Shown here: piece after piece, positions 1-7,579 of the stretch
How the letters are laid out: each line of letters starts with the position of its first letter
Numbering within the stretch: position 1 is the stretch's first letter
Source: Propionibacteriaceae bacterium
Lineage (GTDB): Bacteria > Actinomycetota > Actinomycetes > Propionibacteriales > Propionibacteriaceae
Direction of reading: 5' to 3'
DNA: 13,543 nucleotides
Assembly: GCA_027346035.1 (NCBI GenBank)
Contig: DAIESZ010000258.1
Location: 1 to 13,543 of the forward strand
Notes under the pieces: model-generated
Database searches by the model: none
What the model was told of the DNA's origin: nothing
The model's input: the letters and a program-made list of their open reading frames with translations, nothing else
Program-made: the position numbers and the translations under genes

Positions 1-147
1 GTAGCCGGCCAGGGCCGCCACCATTCCCCCGATCAGGGCGGCCGGGGCCCAGGGCACGAGCGGACGGTCGCGACGCGACAGCGGATCACGGCGCAGCACC
101 CGGAGTCCGACGCGGCGGCGGCGCGAGGTTGACGGCGTCCGGGCCAC
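1..147 (-). CDS. N-terminus of a multi-pass membrane protein, DUF6350-like (partial)
   Basis: The frame is open from the left edge upstream. It gives a basic N-terminal stretch rich in Arg and Ser, then a hydrophobic segment (LVPWAPAALIGGMVAALAGY) that looks like the first membrane helix. About 49 codons are present; the rest lies outside the window. I chose the GTG at 145-147 because a GAGG lies 6 bases before it; the in-frame GTG at 157-159 is an alternative. No protein motif proves the family. The DUF6350 suggestion rests on context: in mycobacteria an integral membrane protein gene of this type lies downstream of sucD and before purN/purH. A TATCGT at 231-236 (minus) could be a -10 box, but no matching -35 is visible. 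Confidence 0.45.
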   Translation of the reverse strand, partial: MARTPSTSRRRRVGLRVLRRDPLSRRDRPLVPWAPAALIGGMVAALAGY

Positions 148-241
148 TGGCGACCTCACTCCCTGCTCGATGCTGTCCCGCCGGTGCGGTCGGGGCGCGG
201 TGGGAACGGATCCCGGCACCGCGCCCGACGACGATAGCGCA

Positions 242-268
242 GCCCCTGTCACCGCACGGTGCGGGGGC
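242..268 (-). terminator. Possible terminator hairpin after sucD
   Basis: About 25 bases after the sucD stop the minus strand can fold with an outer GCCCC/GGGGC stem and an inner CGCA/TGCG stem closed by a CCG loop. There is a 6-base bulge on one side. No T-run follows, which is common in high-GC actinobacteria. It would separate sucCD from the membrane protein gene. Seen by eye only; no folding energy was computed. Confidence 0.35.
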
Positions 269-292
269 GTGCGCCCGAGCGCCGAACCGCCG

Positions 293-1183
293 TCACGAGA
301 CCTGAAGCGACCTCATCACCTCGCCCATCAGGGCGGCGGTCTCGCTCGGCGTGCTGCCCACGTGGACGCCGGCAGCCTCCAGGGCCGCCTTCTTGGCCCG
401 CGCGGTGCCCGAAGAGCCGGAGACGATGGCCCCCGCGTGACCCATGGTGCGGCCCTCGGGTGCGGTGAACCCGGCAACGTAGCCGATGACCGGCTTGGTG
501 ACGTGACCCTTGACGTACTCCGCCGCGCGTTCCTCGGCGTCCCCACCGATCTCGCCGATCATGATGATCGCGTCGGTGCCGGGGTCGTTCTCGAACGCCT
601 CGAGGCAGTCGATGTGCGTGGTGCCGATGATCGGGTCGCCGCCGATGCCCACGGCCGTCGAGAAGCCGAACTCGCGCAGCTCGTACATCATCTGGTAGGT
701 GAGCGTCCCGGACTTGCTCACGAGCCCGATCCGTCCGGGCCCGGCGATGTTGGCCGGGATGATCCCCGCGTTCGAGCGTCCGGGAGAGATGAGGCCGGGG
801 CAGTTCGGACCGATGAGGCGGCTCTCGGTGCCCTTGGTGAGCGAGTAGAACTCGGCGGCGTCGGCGACCGGGATCCCCTCGGTGATGCACACGATGAGCC
901 CGATGCCGGCCTCGACCGACTCGATGACGGCCTTCTTCGCATGCGCGGCCGGGACGAACACGACCGAGACGTTCGCACCGGTCTCGGCCACGGCCCCCTT
1001 GACCGAGTTGAACACGGGAACCGGATCCTCCTCGAACAGCACCGACTGCCCACCCTTGCCCGGGGTGACACCGCCGACGACGCGCGAGCCGGACATGATC
1101 ATCCGCTGGGTGTGCTTGCGCCCCTCGGACCCCGTCATGCCCTGGACGATGATCTTGGAATGGTGATCGAGAAAGATCGACAT
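293..1183 (-). CDS. sucD: Succinyl-CoA synthetase (ADP/GDP-forming), alpha subunit
   Basis: This is the alpha subunit of succinate-CoA ligase (296 residues), a cytoplasmic TCA-cycle enzyme that interconverts succinyl-CoA and succinate with substrate-level phosphorylation. The N-terminal CoA-binding Rossmann domain is recognisable ([14 protein letters not shown] near 15-28, GGVTPGKGG near 37-45, GPNCPG near 125-130). The C-terminal ligase domain carries the phosphohistidine loop TMGHAGAI, with the catalytic His at about 249. Length fits the family (about 290-300). The open frame extends further upstream, but that part lies in sucC sequence. The ATG at 1183 is the true start because an AGGAGG sits 7 bases before it and the family homology begins there. 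It follows the sucC stop by 2 bases, so the two subunits are made from one mRNA, probably with coupled translation. No missing key residue was seen. Confidence 0.97.
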   Translation of the reverse strand: MSIFLDHHSKIIVQGMTGSEGRKHTQRMIMSGSRVVGGVTPGKGGQSVLFEEDPVPVFNSVKGAVAETGANVSVVFVPAAHAKKAVIESVEAGIGLIVCITEGIPVADAAEFYSLTKGTESRLIGPNCPGLISPGRSNAGIIPANIAGPGRIGLVSKSGTLTYQMMYELREFGFSTAVGIGGDPIIGTTHIDCLEAFENDPGTDAIIMIGEIGGDAEERAAEYVKGHVTKPVIGYVAGFTAPEGRTMGHAGAIVSGSSGTARAKKAALEAAGVHVGSTPSETAALMGEVMRSLQVS

Positions 1184-1185
1184 GC

Positions 1186-2367
1186 TCAGGCCTCCTCTGC
1201 CGCTGCGGCCAGTTCGGCGGCCTTGCGCGCCGCTTCGTCCATGGTGTCGACCACGGTGACCAGGGGATGATTCGCTTCGGCCAGGATCTCCCGGCCGACG
1301 GTGACGGCGTTGCCGTCGAGACGCACGACGATCGGCTTGGTGGCCAAGTCGCCGAGCATCGTCAGGGCGTGGACGATGCCGTTGGCGACCTCGTTGCACG
1401 CGGTGATGCCGCCGAACACGTTGACGAACACCGAGCGCACCTGCGGGTCACTCAGGATGATCCCGAGCCCGTTGGCCATCACCTGTGCCGAGGCGCCTCC
1501 GCCGATGTCGAGGAAGTTGGCCGGCCGCGGGCTGCCGGGGAGGTCCGCGCCGGCTTGGGCCACGACATCGAGCGTGCTCATGACCAGCCCTGCGCCGTTG
1601 CCGATGATGCCGACGCTGCCGTCGAGCTTGACGTAGTTGAGGTGCTTGTCCGCGGCCTCCCGCTCCAGCGGGTCGGTCGACATGTTGTCGACGAAGTCGG
1701 CGTGGCCAGGGTGCCGGAAGCGCGCGTTGTCGTCGAGGGTCACCTTCCCGTCGAGGGCGATGATGCGACCGTCGCCGGTGCGCACCAGCGGGTTCACCTC
1801 GACCAGGGTGGCGTCCTCGCCGGCGTAGACCTCGCCCAGCTTCACCAGCACCCGGGACACCTCGTCGGCGATCTCGGGGGCGAAGCCGGCGGCGTGCACC
1901 ACCTCATCCGCCTTGGCCCGGGTGAAGCCCACCCGGGGGTCCACCGACACGCGGTGCAGCGCCTCGGGACGCTCCTCGGCGAGGGTTTCGATCTCGACGC
2001 CGCCCTCGACGCTGGCCATCGCGAGGTAGGCACGGTGGGTGCGGTCGAGCAGCAGCGAGAAGTAGTACTCCTCGGTGATGTCGGCGCCCTCGGTCACCAT
2101 GACGCGGTGGACGGTGTGCCCCTTGATGTCCATGCCGAGGATCTCGCGGGCGCGATCCTCGGCCTCCTGGGGACTGCGGGCGAGCTTCACGCCCCCGGCC
2201 TTGCCGCGCCCACCGGTCTTCACCTGGGCCTTCACCACGACGATCGACGTGGCGAGCTTCTCGGCGGCGGCTCGGGCCTCTTCCGGCGTGGTGGCGACGA
2301 TCCCGCGAAGCACCGGAACACCGTGTGCCTCGAACAGGTCGCGCGCCTGGTACTCGTACAGATCCAC
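1186..2367 (-). CDS. sucC: Succinyl-CoA synthetase, beta subunit
   Basis: This is the beta subunit of succinate-CoA ligase (393 residues), which binds the nucleotide and succinate and pairs with the SucD product. The N-terminal ATP-grasp fold is visible ([19 protein letters not shown] at the start; the nucleotide loop [14 protein letters not shown] at about 46-59; the Mg-binding LVEVNPLV at about 188-195). The C-terminal ligase domain follows, with [15 protein letters not shown] (about 253-267), DIGGGA (about 287-292) and [18 protein letters not shown] (about 315-332). The start is GTG; a GGGAG lies 9 bases upstream and the conserved MDLYEYQ start fixes it. pcrA lies upstream in the same direction with a gap of about 150 bases that holds a candidate promoter, so sucCD is probably its own transcript. 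Mycobacterium tuberculosis has a peptidase gene in this gap; here there is no room for one. Confidence 0.97.
   Translation of the reverse strand: MDLYEYQARDLFEAHGVPVLRGIVATTPEEARAAAEKLATSIVVVKAQVKTGGRGKAGGVKLARSPQEAEDRAREILGMDIKGHTVHRVMVTEGADITEEYYFSLLLDRTHRAYLAMASVEGGVEIETLAEERPEALHRVSVDPRVGFTRAKADEVVHAAGFAPEIADEVSRVLVKLGEVYAGEDATLVEVNPLVRTGDGRIIALDGKVTLDDNARFRHPGHADFVDNMSTDPLEREAADKHLNYVKLDGSVGIIGNGAGLVMSTLDVVAQAGADLPGSPRPANFLDIGGGASAQVMANGLGIILSDPQVRSVFVNVFGGITACNEVANGIVHALTMLGDLATKPIVVRLDGNAVTVGREILAEANHPLVTVVDTMDEAARKAAELAAAAEEA
1191..1196 (-). promoter_or_regulatory. Ribosome binding site deciding the sucD start
   Basis: AGGAGG on the minus strand, 7 bases before the ATG at 1183. It lies inside the last codons of sucC and sets the sucD start against the longer upstream open frame. 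Confidence 0.8.
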
Positions 2368-2439
2368 AGTGCATCACTCCCACGGCAGGCGGAACGACCA
2401 CGTCCCGCTCGGGTCACGCTGCTGTCGGCAGCCTGGTCG

Positions 2440-2469
2440 AGACTACCCCGACTCGCCGGATGGTCGGAA
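2440..2469 (-). promoter_or_regulatory. Candidate sigma-70 type promoter for sucCD
   Basis: On the minus strand TTCCGA (2464-2469) and TAGTCT (2440-2445) are separated by 18 bases. TAGTCT fits the actinobacterial TANNNT -10 pattern; the -35 match to TTGACA is weak. It lies about 70 bases before the sucC GTG. Pattern match by eye only. Confidence 0.35.
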
Positions 2470-2483
2470 TTCCTGCCGCCCGC

Positions 2484-2516
2484 GTCCGGCACTCGGATCG
2501 CCGGCGCCCACCGGAC
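2484..2516 (-). terminator. Possible hairpin after pcrA
   Basis: Directly after the last pcrA-frame stop (2521-2523) the minus strand has GTCCGG and CCGGAC arms 21 bases apart, with a GGCGCC and an alternative CCGGC/GCCGG stem inside. No T-run. It might end the pcrA transcript before the sucCD promoter; weak evidence. Confidence 0.25.
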
Positions 2517-2520
2517 TGCC

Positions 2521-2772
2521 TCAGAGCTTCTCCATCGGCGCGTACCTGAGCGCCAGCCGCTTGAGCCCCGTCGATCCGAAATCGACGTCGGCCTTCGCAT
2601 TGTCACCGGTCCCCGACACCGAGACGACGGTGCCCAGGCCGAAGCTCGAGTGCAGCACCCTGTCGCCCGCGGCCACCGAGGCGACCCGCGACGGAGGAGC
2701 GGACGACCCGAAGGTGGGCGTCGACACGCGCGCCCGGGTCTGATAGTCCCGGGTGGCCGAGTTCGTCGACCA
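2521..2772 (-). pseudogene. pcrA: PcrA C-terminal domain, separated from the helicase by an in-frame TAA
   Basis: Reading straight on from the TAA that ends the helicase core, in the same frame and with no further stop, gives 83 codons. There is a short Ser/Thr/Arg linker starting WSTNSATRDYQ, then the typical C-terminal domain of PcrA/UvrD helicases (GDRVLHSSFGLGTVV ... VDFGSTGLKRL ... YAPMEKL). In the family this small Tudor-like domain contacts RNA polymerase and other repair partners. Here it can only be made by stop readthrough, or by restart, for example at the GTG at 2727, which has no good ribosome binding site. Its conserved residues look undamaged, so the break is recent, tolerated, bypassed, or a sequence error. 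Core plus linker plus this piece would be about 820 codons, close to normal for actinobacterial PcrA. Confidence 0.8.
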
Positions 2773-4983
2773 TTACTTGATCGCGGCGTCGGTGCGGCGC
2801 CAGTCGAGCAGCCGTGCCGGGATCTCCTCGACGAACCGACTGGGCGGGTTGTACTGCGGCGAGCCCCACTGGGTGCGGGTGGCGGCCCGGGTGAGGTACA
2901 GACGCCGGCGCGCCCGGGTGATGCCCACGTAGGCGAGGCGGCGTTCCTCCTCCAGCTCGGAGCGGTCGAGGAGCGCCCGCATGTGCGGGAACACGCCGTC
3001 CTCGAACCCGGTGAGGAACACTGTGTCGAACTCGAGGCCCTTGGCGGTGTGCAGCGTCATCAGGGTAACCACCCCCCCGCCCTCGTGGTGGTCGGGGATC
3101 TGGTCGGAGTCGGCCACCAGCGCGATCCGTTCGAGGAACGCCGCGAGTGAGTCGTCGGGTTCGGGCATGCCCGCGACCAGCGACGTGCCGCTCTCCTCGT
3201 CGGCACGGGCCGCCTCGGCGGCGAGCAGTTCGGCGTCCAGGTCGACCGAGTGCGCCGCCGCGACGAACTCCGCGGCGACGCTGACGAGTTCGACGAGGTT
3301 CTCGTGGCGCGACTCGTCCTGCGGATCGGTGCTGTGTTCGAGTTCTGACAGGTACCCGGAATCCCGCAGGATCGAGGTGAGGATCTCGTCGGCGGGCCGC
3401 CCCTCGGCGACCATGGCGCGGTGCCGGCGCATGAGGTCGGCGAACTCCGCCACCTGATGGCGTCCCCGCGCGGGCAGGCCCGCCTCGTCGACCCGGTCGA
3501 GCGCATCCGAGAACGACATGCGGTTGGCCGCCGCCAATGCCTCGATGGCCGCCTCGGCCCGATCTCCGATGCCCCGCTTGGGCACGTTGAGGATGCGCCG
3601 CACCGACACGTCGTCGGCCGGATTGGCGATGGCCCGCAGATACGAGATGGCGTCGCGCACCTCGCGGCGCTCGTAGAAGCGGACGCCGCCCACGACCTTG
3701 TAGGGCATCCCGACCCGGATAAACACCTCCTCGAAGGCGCGCGACTGGGCGTTCGTACGGTAGAACACCGCGGCGTCGCCGTAGCGGAGAAGTCCCTCGT
3801 CGTGCAGCCGGTCGATCTCGGTTGCCGCGAACTGCGCCTCGTCGTGCTCGGTGTCGGCAACGTAGCCGGTGATCAGCGGACCGTCTCCGGCGTCGCTCCA
3901 CAGGGCCTTCTCGGGCCGCCCGGGATTGTTCCGGATCACCGAGTTGGCTGCGGTGAGAATGTTCTGGGTGGAGCGGTAGTTCTGCTCCAGCAGCACCGTG
4001 CGGGCACCCGGGAAGTCCGACTCGAAGTCGAGGATGTTGCGGATCGTGGCGCCGCGGAAGGCGTAGATCGACTGGTCGGAGTCGCCGACCACCATGAGTT
4101 CGGGAGCCTCGATGAGCCGGCTGCCCTCGGTGAGGTGGTCGCCGGTGTCCGGTCCGGACGCCGAGCACAGCTCGCGGATCAGCACGTACTGAGCGTGGTT
4201 GGTGTCCTGGTACTCGTCGACGAGCACCTGCCGGAACCGGCGCCGATAGCTCTCCCGGACATCGGGGAAGGCCTGCAACAGGTGCACGGTGGTCATGATG
4301 AGGTCGTCGAAGTCGAGAGCATTGGCCGCGAGGAGGCGGCGCTGATAGTCCCGGTAGACCTCCGCGAACACCTGATCATTGGTCGACTCGGCGCGGGCGA
4401 GCGCGGACTCGAAGTCGACGAGTTCGTTCTTGCAGTTCGACACCCACGTCATCAGCGCCCGCACGGGGTACCGCTTCGGGTCGAGTTGCTGGTCGCGGGC
4501 AACCAGCGTCATCAGCCGCTTCGCGTCGGCGTCGTCGTAGATCGAGAACGACTTCGACAGCCCGAACCGGTCGATGTCCTGCCGCAACATCCGCACGCAG
4601 GCGGAATGGAAGGTCGACACCCACATGAGCCGGGCCCTGTTCCCCACGAGGTCGACCACCCGGGCGCGCATCTCTGCTGCCGCCTTGTTGGTGAACGTGA
4701 TGGCCAGGATCGAGCCGGGGTGCACCTGGCGCTGGGACACCAGCCAGGCGATGCGGCGGGTCAGCACCCGGGTCTTGCCCGATCCGGCCCCGGCCACGAC
4801 CAGCACCGGACCGCCTGCATGGGTGACTGCCTCACGTTGCGGCGGGTTGAGGCCCTGGAGCAGGTCGTCGGCACTCACCCGGGGGTGCGGACGCGGCTCG
4901 CCCGGCCCGGGGGCGGCGACCGCCTGCGGGGAGGGATCGAAGGCGCCGAAAAGGTCGGGCGGGGCGGCGTCGGGCTGGTTCAT
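2773..4983 (-). CDS. pcrA: ATP-dependent 3'-5' DNA helicase PcrA/UvrD (SF1A), helicase core
   Basis: This is a superfamily 1A helicase (736 residues) that unwinds DNA in nucleotide excision repair, removes recombinase from DNA and relieves replication-transcription conflicts. All core motifs are present: Q motif LNPPQRE (about 45-51), Walker A AGAGSGKT (64-71), TFTNKAA (about 96-102), Walker B VDEYQD (255-260), motif III GDSDQSIYAFRGA (300-312), motif IV LEQNYRST (332-339), motif V TLHTAKGLEF (643-652) and motif VI EEERRLAYVGITRAR (about 677-691). The start is ATG with GGTGGGG 5 bases before it. The frame stops at TAA 2773-2775 just after LLDWRRTDAAIK, a linker position where relatives continue into a C-terminal domain; that domain follows in frame. 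As written, the product is a helicase lacking the C-terminal interaction domain. It should still hydrolyse ATP and unwind DNA. Confidence 0.93.
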   Translation of the reverse strand: MNQPDAAPPDLFGAFDPSPQAVAAPGPGEPRPHPRVSADDLLQGLNPPQREAVTHAGGPVLVVAGAGSGKTRVLTRRIAWLVSQRQVHPGSILAITFTNKAAAEMRARVVDLVGNRARLMWVSTFHSACVRMLRQDIDRFGLSKSFSIYDDADAKRLMTLVARDQQLDPKRYPVRALMTWVSNCKNELVDFESALARAESTNDQVFAEVYRDYQRRLLAANALDFDDLIMTTVHLLQAFPDVRESYRRRFRQVLVDEYQDTNHAQYVLIRELCSASGPDTGDHLTEGSRLIEAPELMVVGDSDQSIYAFRGATIRNILDFESDFPGARTVLLEQNYRSTQNILTAANSVIRNNPGRPEKALWSDAGDGPLITGYVADTEHDEAQFAATEIDRLHDEGLLRYGDAAVFYRTNAQSRAFEEVFIRVGMPYKVVGGVRFYERREVRDAISYLRAIANPADDVSVRRILNVPKRGIGDRAEAAIEALAAANRMSFSDALDRVDEAGLPARGRHQVAEFADLMRRHRAMVAEGRPADEILTSILRDSGYLSELEHSTDPQDESRHENLVELVSVAAEFVAAAHSVDLDAELLAAEAARADEESGTSLVAGMPEPDDSLAAFLERIALVADSDQIPDHHEGGGVVTLMTLHTAKGLEFDTVFLTGFEDGVFPHMRALLDRSELEEERRLAYVGITRARRRLYLTRAATRTQWGSPQYNPPSRFVEEIPARLLDWRRTDAAIK

Positions 4984-5063
4984 CGCAGCCCCACCCTAAC
5001 GCCTGAGCGCCCGGCGCCGACGAGCCGGAGAGCCCTCAACGCGACGGCCGGCGTCCGATTGGC

Positions 5064-5069
5064 TAGATT
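5064..5069 (+). promoter_or_regulatory. -10 box of a probable leaderless promoter
   Basis: TAGATT ends 6 bases before the ATG at 5076, and there is no Shine-Dalgarno sequence in between. This spacing puts the transcription start at or next to the A of the ATG, as in the leaderless mRNAs common in Mycobacteriales. No clear -35 box was seen. Confidence 0.6.
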
Positions 5070-5075
5070 TCCTGC

Positions 5076-6353
5076 ATGACCAAGGCCCCGGTTCCTCGCC
5101 CGCAGGGCGCGATGCTGCAGGTACGACGCTGGGTCGGCCCCGTCGCGTCCCTCGTCCTCGCAGCGGAGGCCGCGGCCGCGGTGGGCGTGACCATCGCCGG
5201 GTACGCGCGGCGCCAGCATCGTCGCCCGCATCGGTTCCCGACGTCCGGTCCCCTGCCCGCCGAGGCCGGCGACAACACCGTGACGATCTACACGTTCGGG
5301 AAAGACCTGTACGCCGAGATGCTCAGGGCCATCGACGAGGCGACCACCAGCGTGCGGCTCGAGACGTTCATCTGGAAGAGCGACGAGGTCGGCCAGCAGT
5401 TCAAGGACGCCGTCGAGCGGGCCGCGGCACGCGGCGTCACGGTGCATCTCATCATCGACCAGTTCGCCAACCTCGTGGTGCCCCAGTCGTTCTACAGGTT
5501 CTCCGACGCGATCCGCGTCCGCTGGCACCCCCTCATCGGCCCGCTCGGACGTATCGACCACCGCAACGGCGGGCGCGACCATCGCAAGCTGCTCATCGTC
5601 GACGGCACCGTCGCGTTCCTGGGCGGCTACAACATCGGGAGCCTGTACGCCGACAAGTGGCGTGACACCCACGCCCGATTCACCGGGCCGATCGTCACCG
5701 AGATCGACAACGCCTTCATCGACCAGTGGAACATCACCCCCCGCGGACTGTGGCACCGGTCCAACCGCGCCTCCCCGCTGGATCCCTCCTCGGGTCGGGA
5801 GTGGGCCACCGACATCCGGATCCACCGCAACACCCCCCGGATGGCGGTCTACCCGATCCGCAACATGTACCTCGAGGCGATCGACCGGGCGTCGAAGAGC
5901 ATCCACATCACCCAGGCCTACTTCGCCCCCGACGACGACTTCCTGGCCTCGATGTTCGCGGCGGCGCGCCGGGGGGTCGACGTGAGGATCATCATCCCGG
6001 CAGAGTCGAACCACGTACTCGCCGACTGGTTGTCGCGCGGGTTCTACGATCAGCTGCTGGCCGGCGGCATCCGGATCTTCCTCTACCAGGGGGCGATGGT
6101 GCACGCGAAGACCGGCACGATCGACGGCATCTGGTCGACGATCGGCACGGCGAACCTCGACCGGCTGAGCCTGCTCGGCAACTACGAGATCAACGCCGAG
6201 ATCACCAGCGAGGCCGTGGCGTCGCGGATGGGGGAGATCTTCGAGATCGACCTCGCCAACTGCGTCGAACTCACCCTCGAGCAGTGGCGCAGCCGATCCT
6301 GGGTCGCCAAGTTCACCGAGGCCCTGCTGTCCCCCTGGCGCCCGTTGGTCTGA
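5076..6353 (+). CDS. Phospholipase D family protein, cardiolipin synthase type
   Basis: A 425-residue protein of the HKD (phospholipase D) superfamily. An N-terminal hydrophobic segment (about 22-43, followed by RRQHRR) probably anchors it in the membrane. Both catalytic motifs are intact: HRKLLIVD (His169, Lys171, Asp176), followed by FLGGYNIG, and HAKTGTID (His343, Lys345, Asp350), followed by IGTANLD. This two-HKD layout with one N-terminal anchor matches bacterial cardiolipin synthases, which join phosphatidylglycerol with a second lipid head-group donor. Many actinobacteria make cardiolipin with an unrelated CDP-alcohol enzyme, so the true substrate here is open; another transphosphatidylation or phospholipase activity is possible. 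The start is ATG with a -10 box directly upstream and no ribosome binding site. It is divergent from pcrA with a 92-base gap. Confidence 0.85.
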   Translation: MTKAPVPRPQGAMLQVRRWVGPVASLVLAAEAAAAVGVTIAGYARRQHRRPHRFPTSGPLPAEAGDNTVTIYTFGKDLYAEMLRAIDEATTSVRLETFIWKSDEVGQQFKDAVERAAARGVTVHLIIDQFANLVVPQSFYRFSDAIRVRWHPLIGPLGRIDHRNGGRDHRKLLIVDGTVAFLGGYNIGSLYADKWRDTHARFTGPIVTEIDNAFIDQWNITPRGLWHRSNRASPLDPSSGREWATDIRIHRNTPRMAVYPIRNMYLEAIDRASKSIHITQAYFAPDDDFLASMFAAARRGVDVRIIIPAESNHVLADWLSRGFYDQLLAGGIRIFLYQGAMVHAKTGTIDGIWSTIGTANLDRLSLLGNYEINAEITSEAVASRMGEIFEIDLANCVELTLEQWRSRSWVAKFTEALLSPWRPLV

Positions 6354-6443
6354 GCCCGCGCCCGGCCGACGCGGCCATCCCCCGGCCACCGTTCCCGGGA
6401 GCACAACGCACCCCGATCGGCCGCACGAGACCCCGCCGCGCCC

Positions 6444-6449
6444 TAGCCT
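6444..6449 (+). promoter_or_regulatory. Candidate -10 box for the GlsB/YeaQ-type gene
   Basis: TAGCCT fits TANNNT and lies about 50 bases before the ATG at 6501. No TTG-type -35 is found at the right distance. Nothing else is evident in the 147-base gap 6354-6500. Confidence 0.3.
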
Positions 6450-6488
6450 GAAAACGGACCGTGCGTCCCGCGATCACGGACCGACTCG

Positions 6489-6495
6489 AAGGAGG
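6489..6495 (+). promoter_or_regulatory. Strong ribosome binding site
   Basis: AAGGAGG, 5 bases before the ATG at 6501. It is one of the best Shine-Dalgarno matches in the window and suggests efficient translation of the small membrane protein. Confidence 0.85.
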
Positions 6496-6500
6496 ACCAC

Positions 6501-6767
6501 ATGCTCGGCGACATCATCGGCCTCATCATCCTCGGCGCCATCTTCGGCGCCTTGGCACGCCTGTTCCTGCGGGGCAGGCAGAACATCGGAATCATCTGGA
6601 CCGTCGTGCTCGGAATCCTTGGCGCGCTGGTGGGCTACTGGATCGCGGCGGCGCTCGGCGTGGCCTCCACCCGGGGCATCGACTGGGTCCGGGACATCAT
6701 CTCGGTCGTCGTCTCGATGGTGTTCATCAGCGGTTTCATCGCGATCCGGAGCCGTCAGCGGGTCTGA
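6501..6767 (+). CDS. GlsB/YeaQ/YmgE family (transglycosylase-associated) small membrane protein
   Basis: An 88-residue, almost wholly hydrophobic protein with three predicted membrane helices (about 3-21, 29-51 and 65-82), short charged loops (RGRQN, RGIDWVRD) and a basic tail SRQRV. The pattern GLIILGAIFGALAR followed by a Gly-rich second helix is typical of the GlsB/YeaQ/YmgE family (transglycosylase-associated protein family). These proteins are linked to general stress and envelope conditions, but their molecular job is not settled. The start is fixed by AAGGAGG. It converges with the response regulator gene, and the two stops share one hairpin. Its place next to an envelope-stress regulator is suggestive, but no shared promoter was seen. 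Confidence 0.85.
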   Translation: MLGDIIGLIILGAIFGALARLFLRGRQNIGIIWTVVLGILGALVGYWIAAALGVASTRGIDWVRDIISVVVSMVFISGFIAIRSRQRV

Positions 6768-6803
6768 CCCCCGCCCCACGGTTCAGGGCAGCGGGCTCAG
6801 ACC
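6761..6803. terminator. Bidirectional terminator between converging genes
   Basis: GGTCTGA (6761-6767) pairs perfectly with TCAGACC (6797-6803). Inside, CCCGC (6770-6774) pairs with GCGGG (6791-6795), and CCC (6775-6777) with GGG (6786-6788). The loop is 8 bases with small bulges. The outer arms contain the stop codons of both converging genes (TGA on plus at 6765-6767, TGA on minus at 6797-6799). No T-run, as often in high-GC genomes. The structure is symmetric and so can serve both strands. Confidence 0.65.
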
Positions 6804-7522
6804 AGCTTGCGATCGGTCGCCCACTTGGTGAGTTGGTGCCGGTTGGACAGTTGAAGCTTCCGCAGGACGCTGGACACGTGCGTCTCGACCGTCTTGATCG
6901 AGATGAACAGTTCGCGGGCGATCTCCTTGTAGGAGTAGCCGCGCGCAATGAGCTTGAGCACCTCACGTTCCCGTTGGCTCAGCCGGTCCAGGTCCTCGTC
7001 GATGCTGGCCACCTCGATCGAACCCGAGAACGCGTCCAGGACGAATCCGGCCAGGCGGGGCGAGAACACGGCGTCCCCCGTGGCCACGCGGTGGATCGCC
7101 TCGAGCAGGTCGTCGCTCGAGATCGACTTGGTGACGTAGCCCCGCGCGCCGGCCCGGATCACGCCGATGACGTCCTCGGCGGCGTCCGACACCGACAGCG
7201 CCAGGAACCTGGTTCCGGGGGCGCGGGTCCCGACCTGCTTGATGACCTCGCCGCCCCCGCCGCCGGGCAGGTGCACGTCGAGGAGCACCACGTCCGGCTG
7301 AAGGTCGACGATGGCCCGCACCGCGGAGGCGACGTCCTCCCCCTCCCCGACGATCCGGACGCCGGGGAACCCTTCGGGTCCGGGGCCCGCCTGTCCGATC
7401 TCGTGCCGGACGCCGGCGCGGAACATCGCGTGGTCGTCGACCAGCACGATCGACCAGGGCTCGGTTGGAACGAACCGGGGCTCGTCCTCGGTGGGCTCAT
7501 CGGGTGGGATCTGATCGGTCAT
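6797..7522 (-). CDS. LuxR/NarL-type response regulator of an envelope-stress (EsrR-like) two-component system
   Basis: A 241-residue DNA-binding response regulator. The receiver domain (about 23-143) has the acidic pair DD at 29-30, the phosphate-accepting Asp82 in LLDVHLPG, a Ser in ALSVSD (about 108-113) and the conserved Lys132 (YVTKS). The output domain (about 183-235) is a LuxR-type helix-turn-helix (LSQREREVLKLIARGYSYKE ... IKTVETHV). The first 22 residues are acidic and Pro-rich. The start is ATG with GAGGAG just upstream. It lies 57 bases after the histidine kinase stop on the same strand, so the pair is very likely one operon. With the divergent PspC/LiaF-like gene and nearby guaA, the locus resembles EsrISR of Corynebacterium glutamicum and LiaFSR-like systems. 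Target genes cannot be read from this window. Confidence 0.9.
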   Translation of the reverse strand: MTDQIPPDEPTEDEPRFVPTEPWSIVLVDDHAMFRAGVRHEIGQAGPGPEGFPGVRIVGEGEDVASAVRAIVDLQPDVVLLDVHLPGGGGGEVIKQVGTRAPGTRFLALSVSDAAEDVIGVIRAGARGYVTKSISSDDLLEAIHRVATGDAVFSPRLAGFVLDAFSGSIEVASIDEDLDRLSQREREVLKLIARGYSYKEIARELFISIKTVETHVSSVLRKLQLSNRHQLTKWATDRKLV

Positions 7523-7579
7523 GTCTCCTCATCCTGTCTGGTCGACTCCCCTGACGGAGGCGCCCCGCCGACCGGGTCG

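Noticed and set aside
1267..3150. 627-codon open frame on the plus strand
   Set aside because: It lies antisense to sucC and pcrA, is rich in Arg, Gly, His and Asp as expected of a shadow frame in high-GC coding DNA, and shows no known motif.
2603..4168. 521-codon minus-strand frame whose ATG region near 2771 forms TAATG with the pcrA stop
   Set aside because: It is out of frame with pcrA, with Arg/Gly-rich shadow composition; the true C-terminal domain is in the same frame as the core, not in this one.
3421..5079. 552-codon open frame on the plus strand
   Set aside because: It is antisense to the well-supported pcrA helicase core and has low-complexity composition; a codon-bias shadow.
4980..6404. 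474-codon minus-strand frame
   Set aside because: It is antisense to the phospholipase D-type gene, which has two intact HKD motifs; no recognisable protein features.
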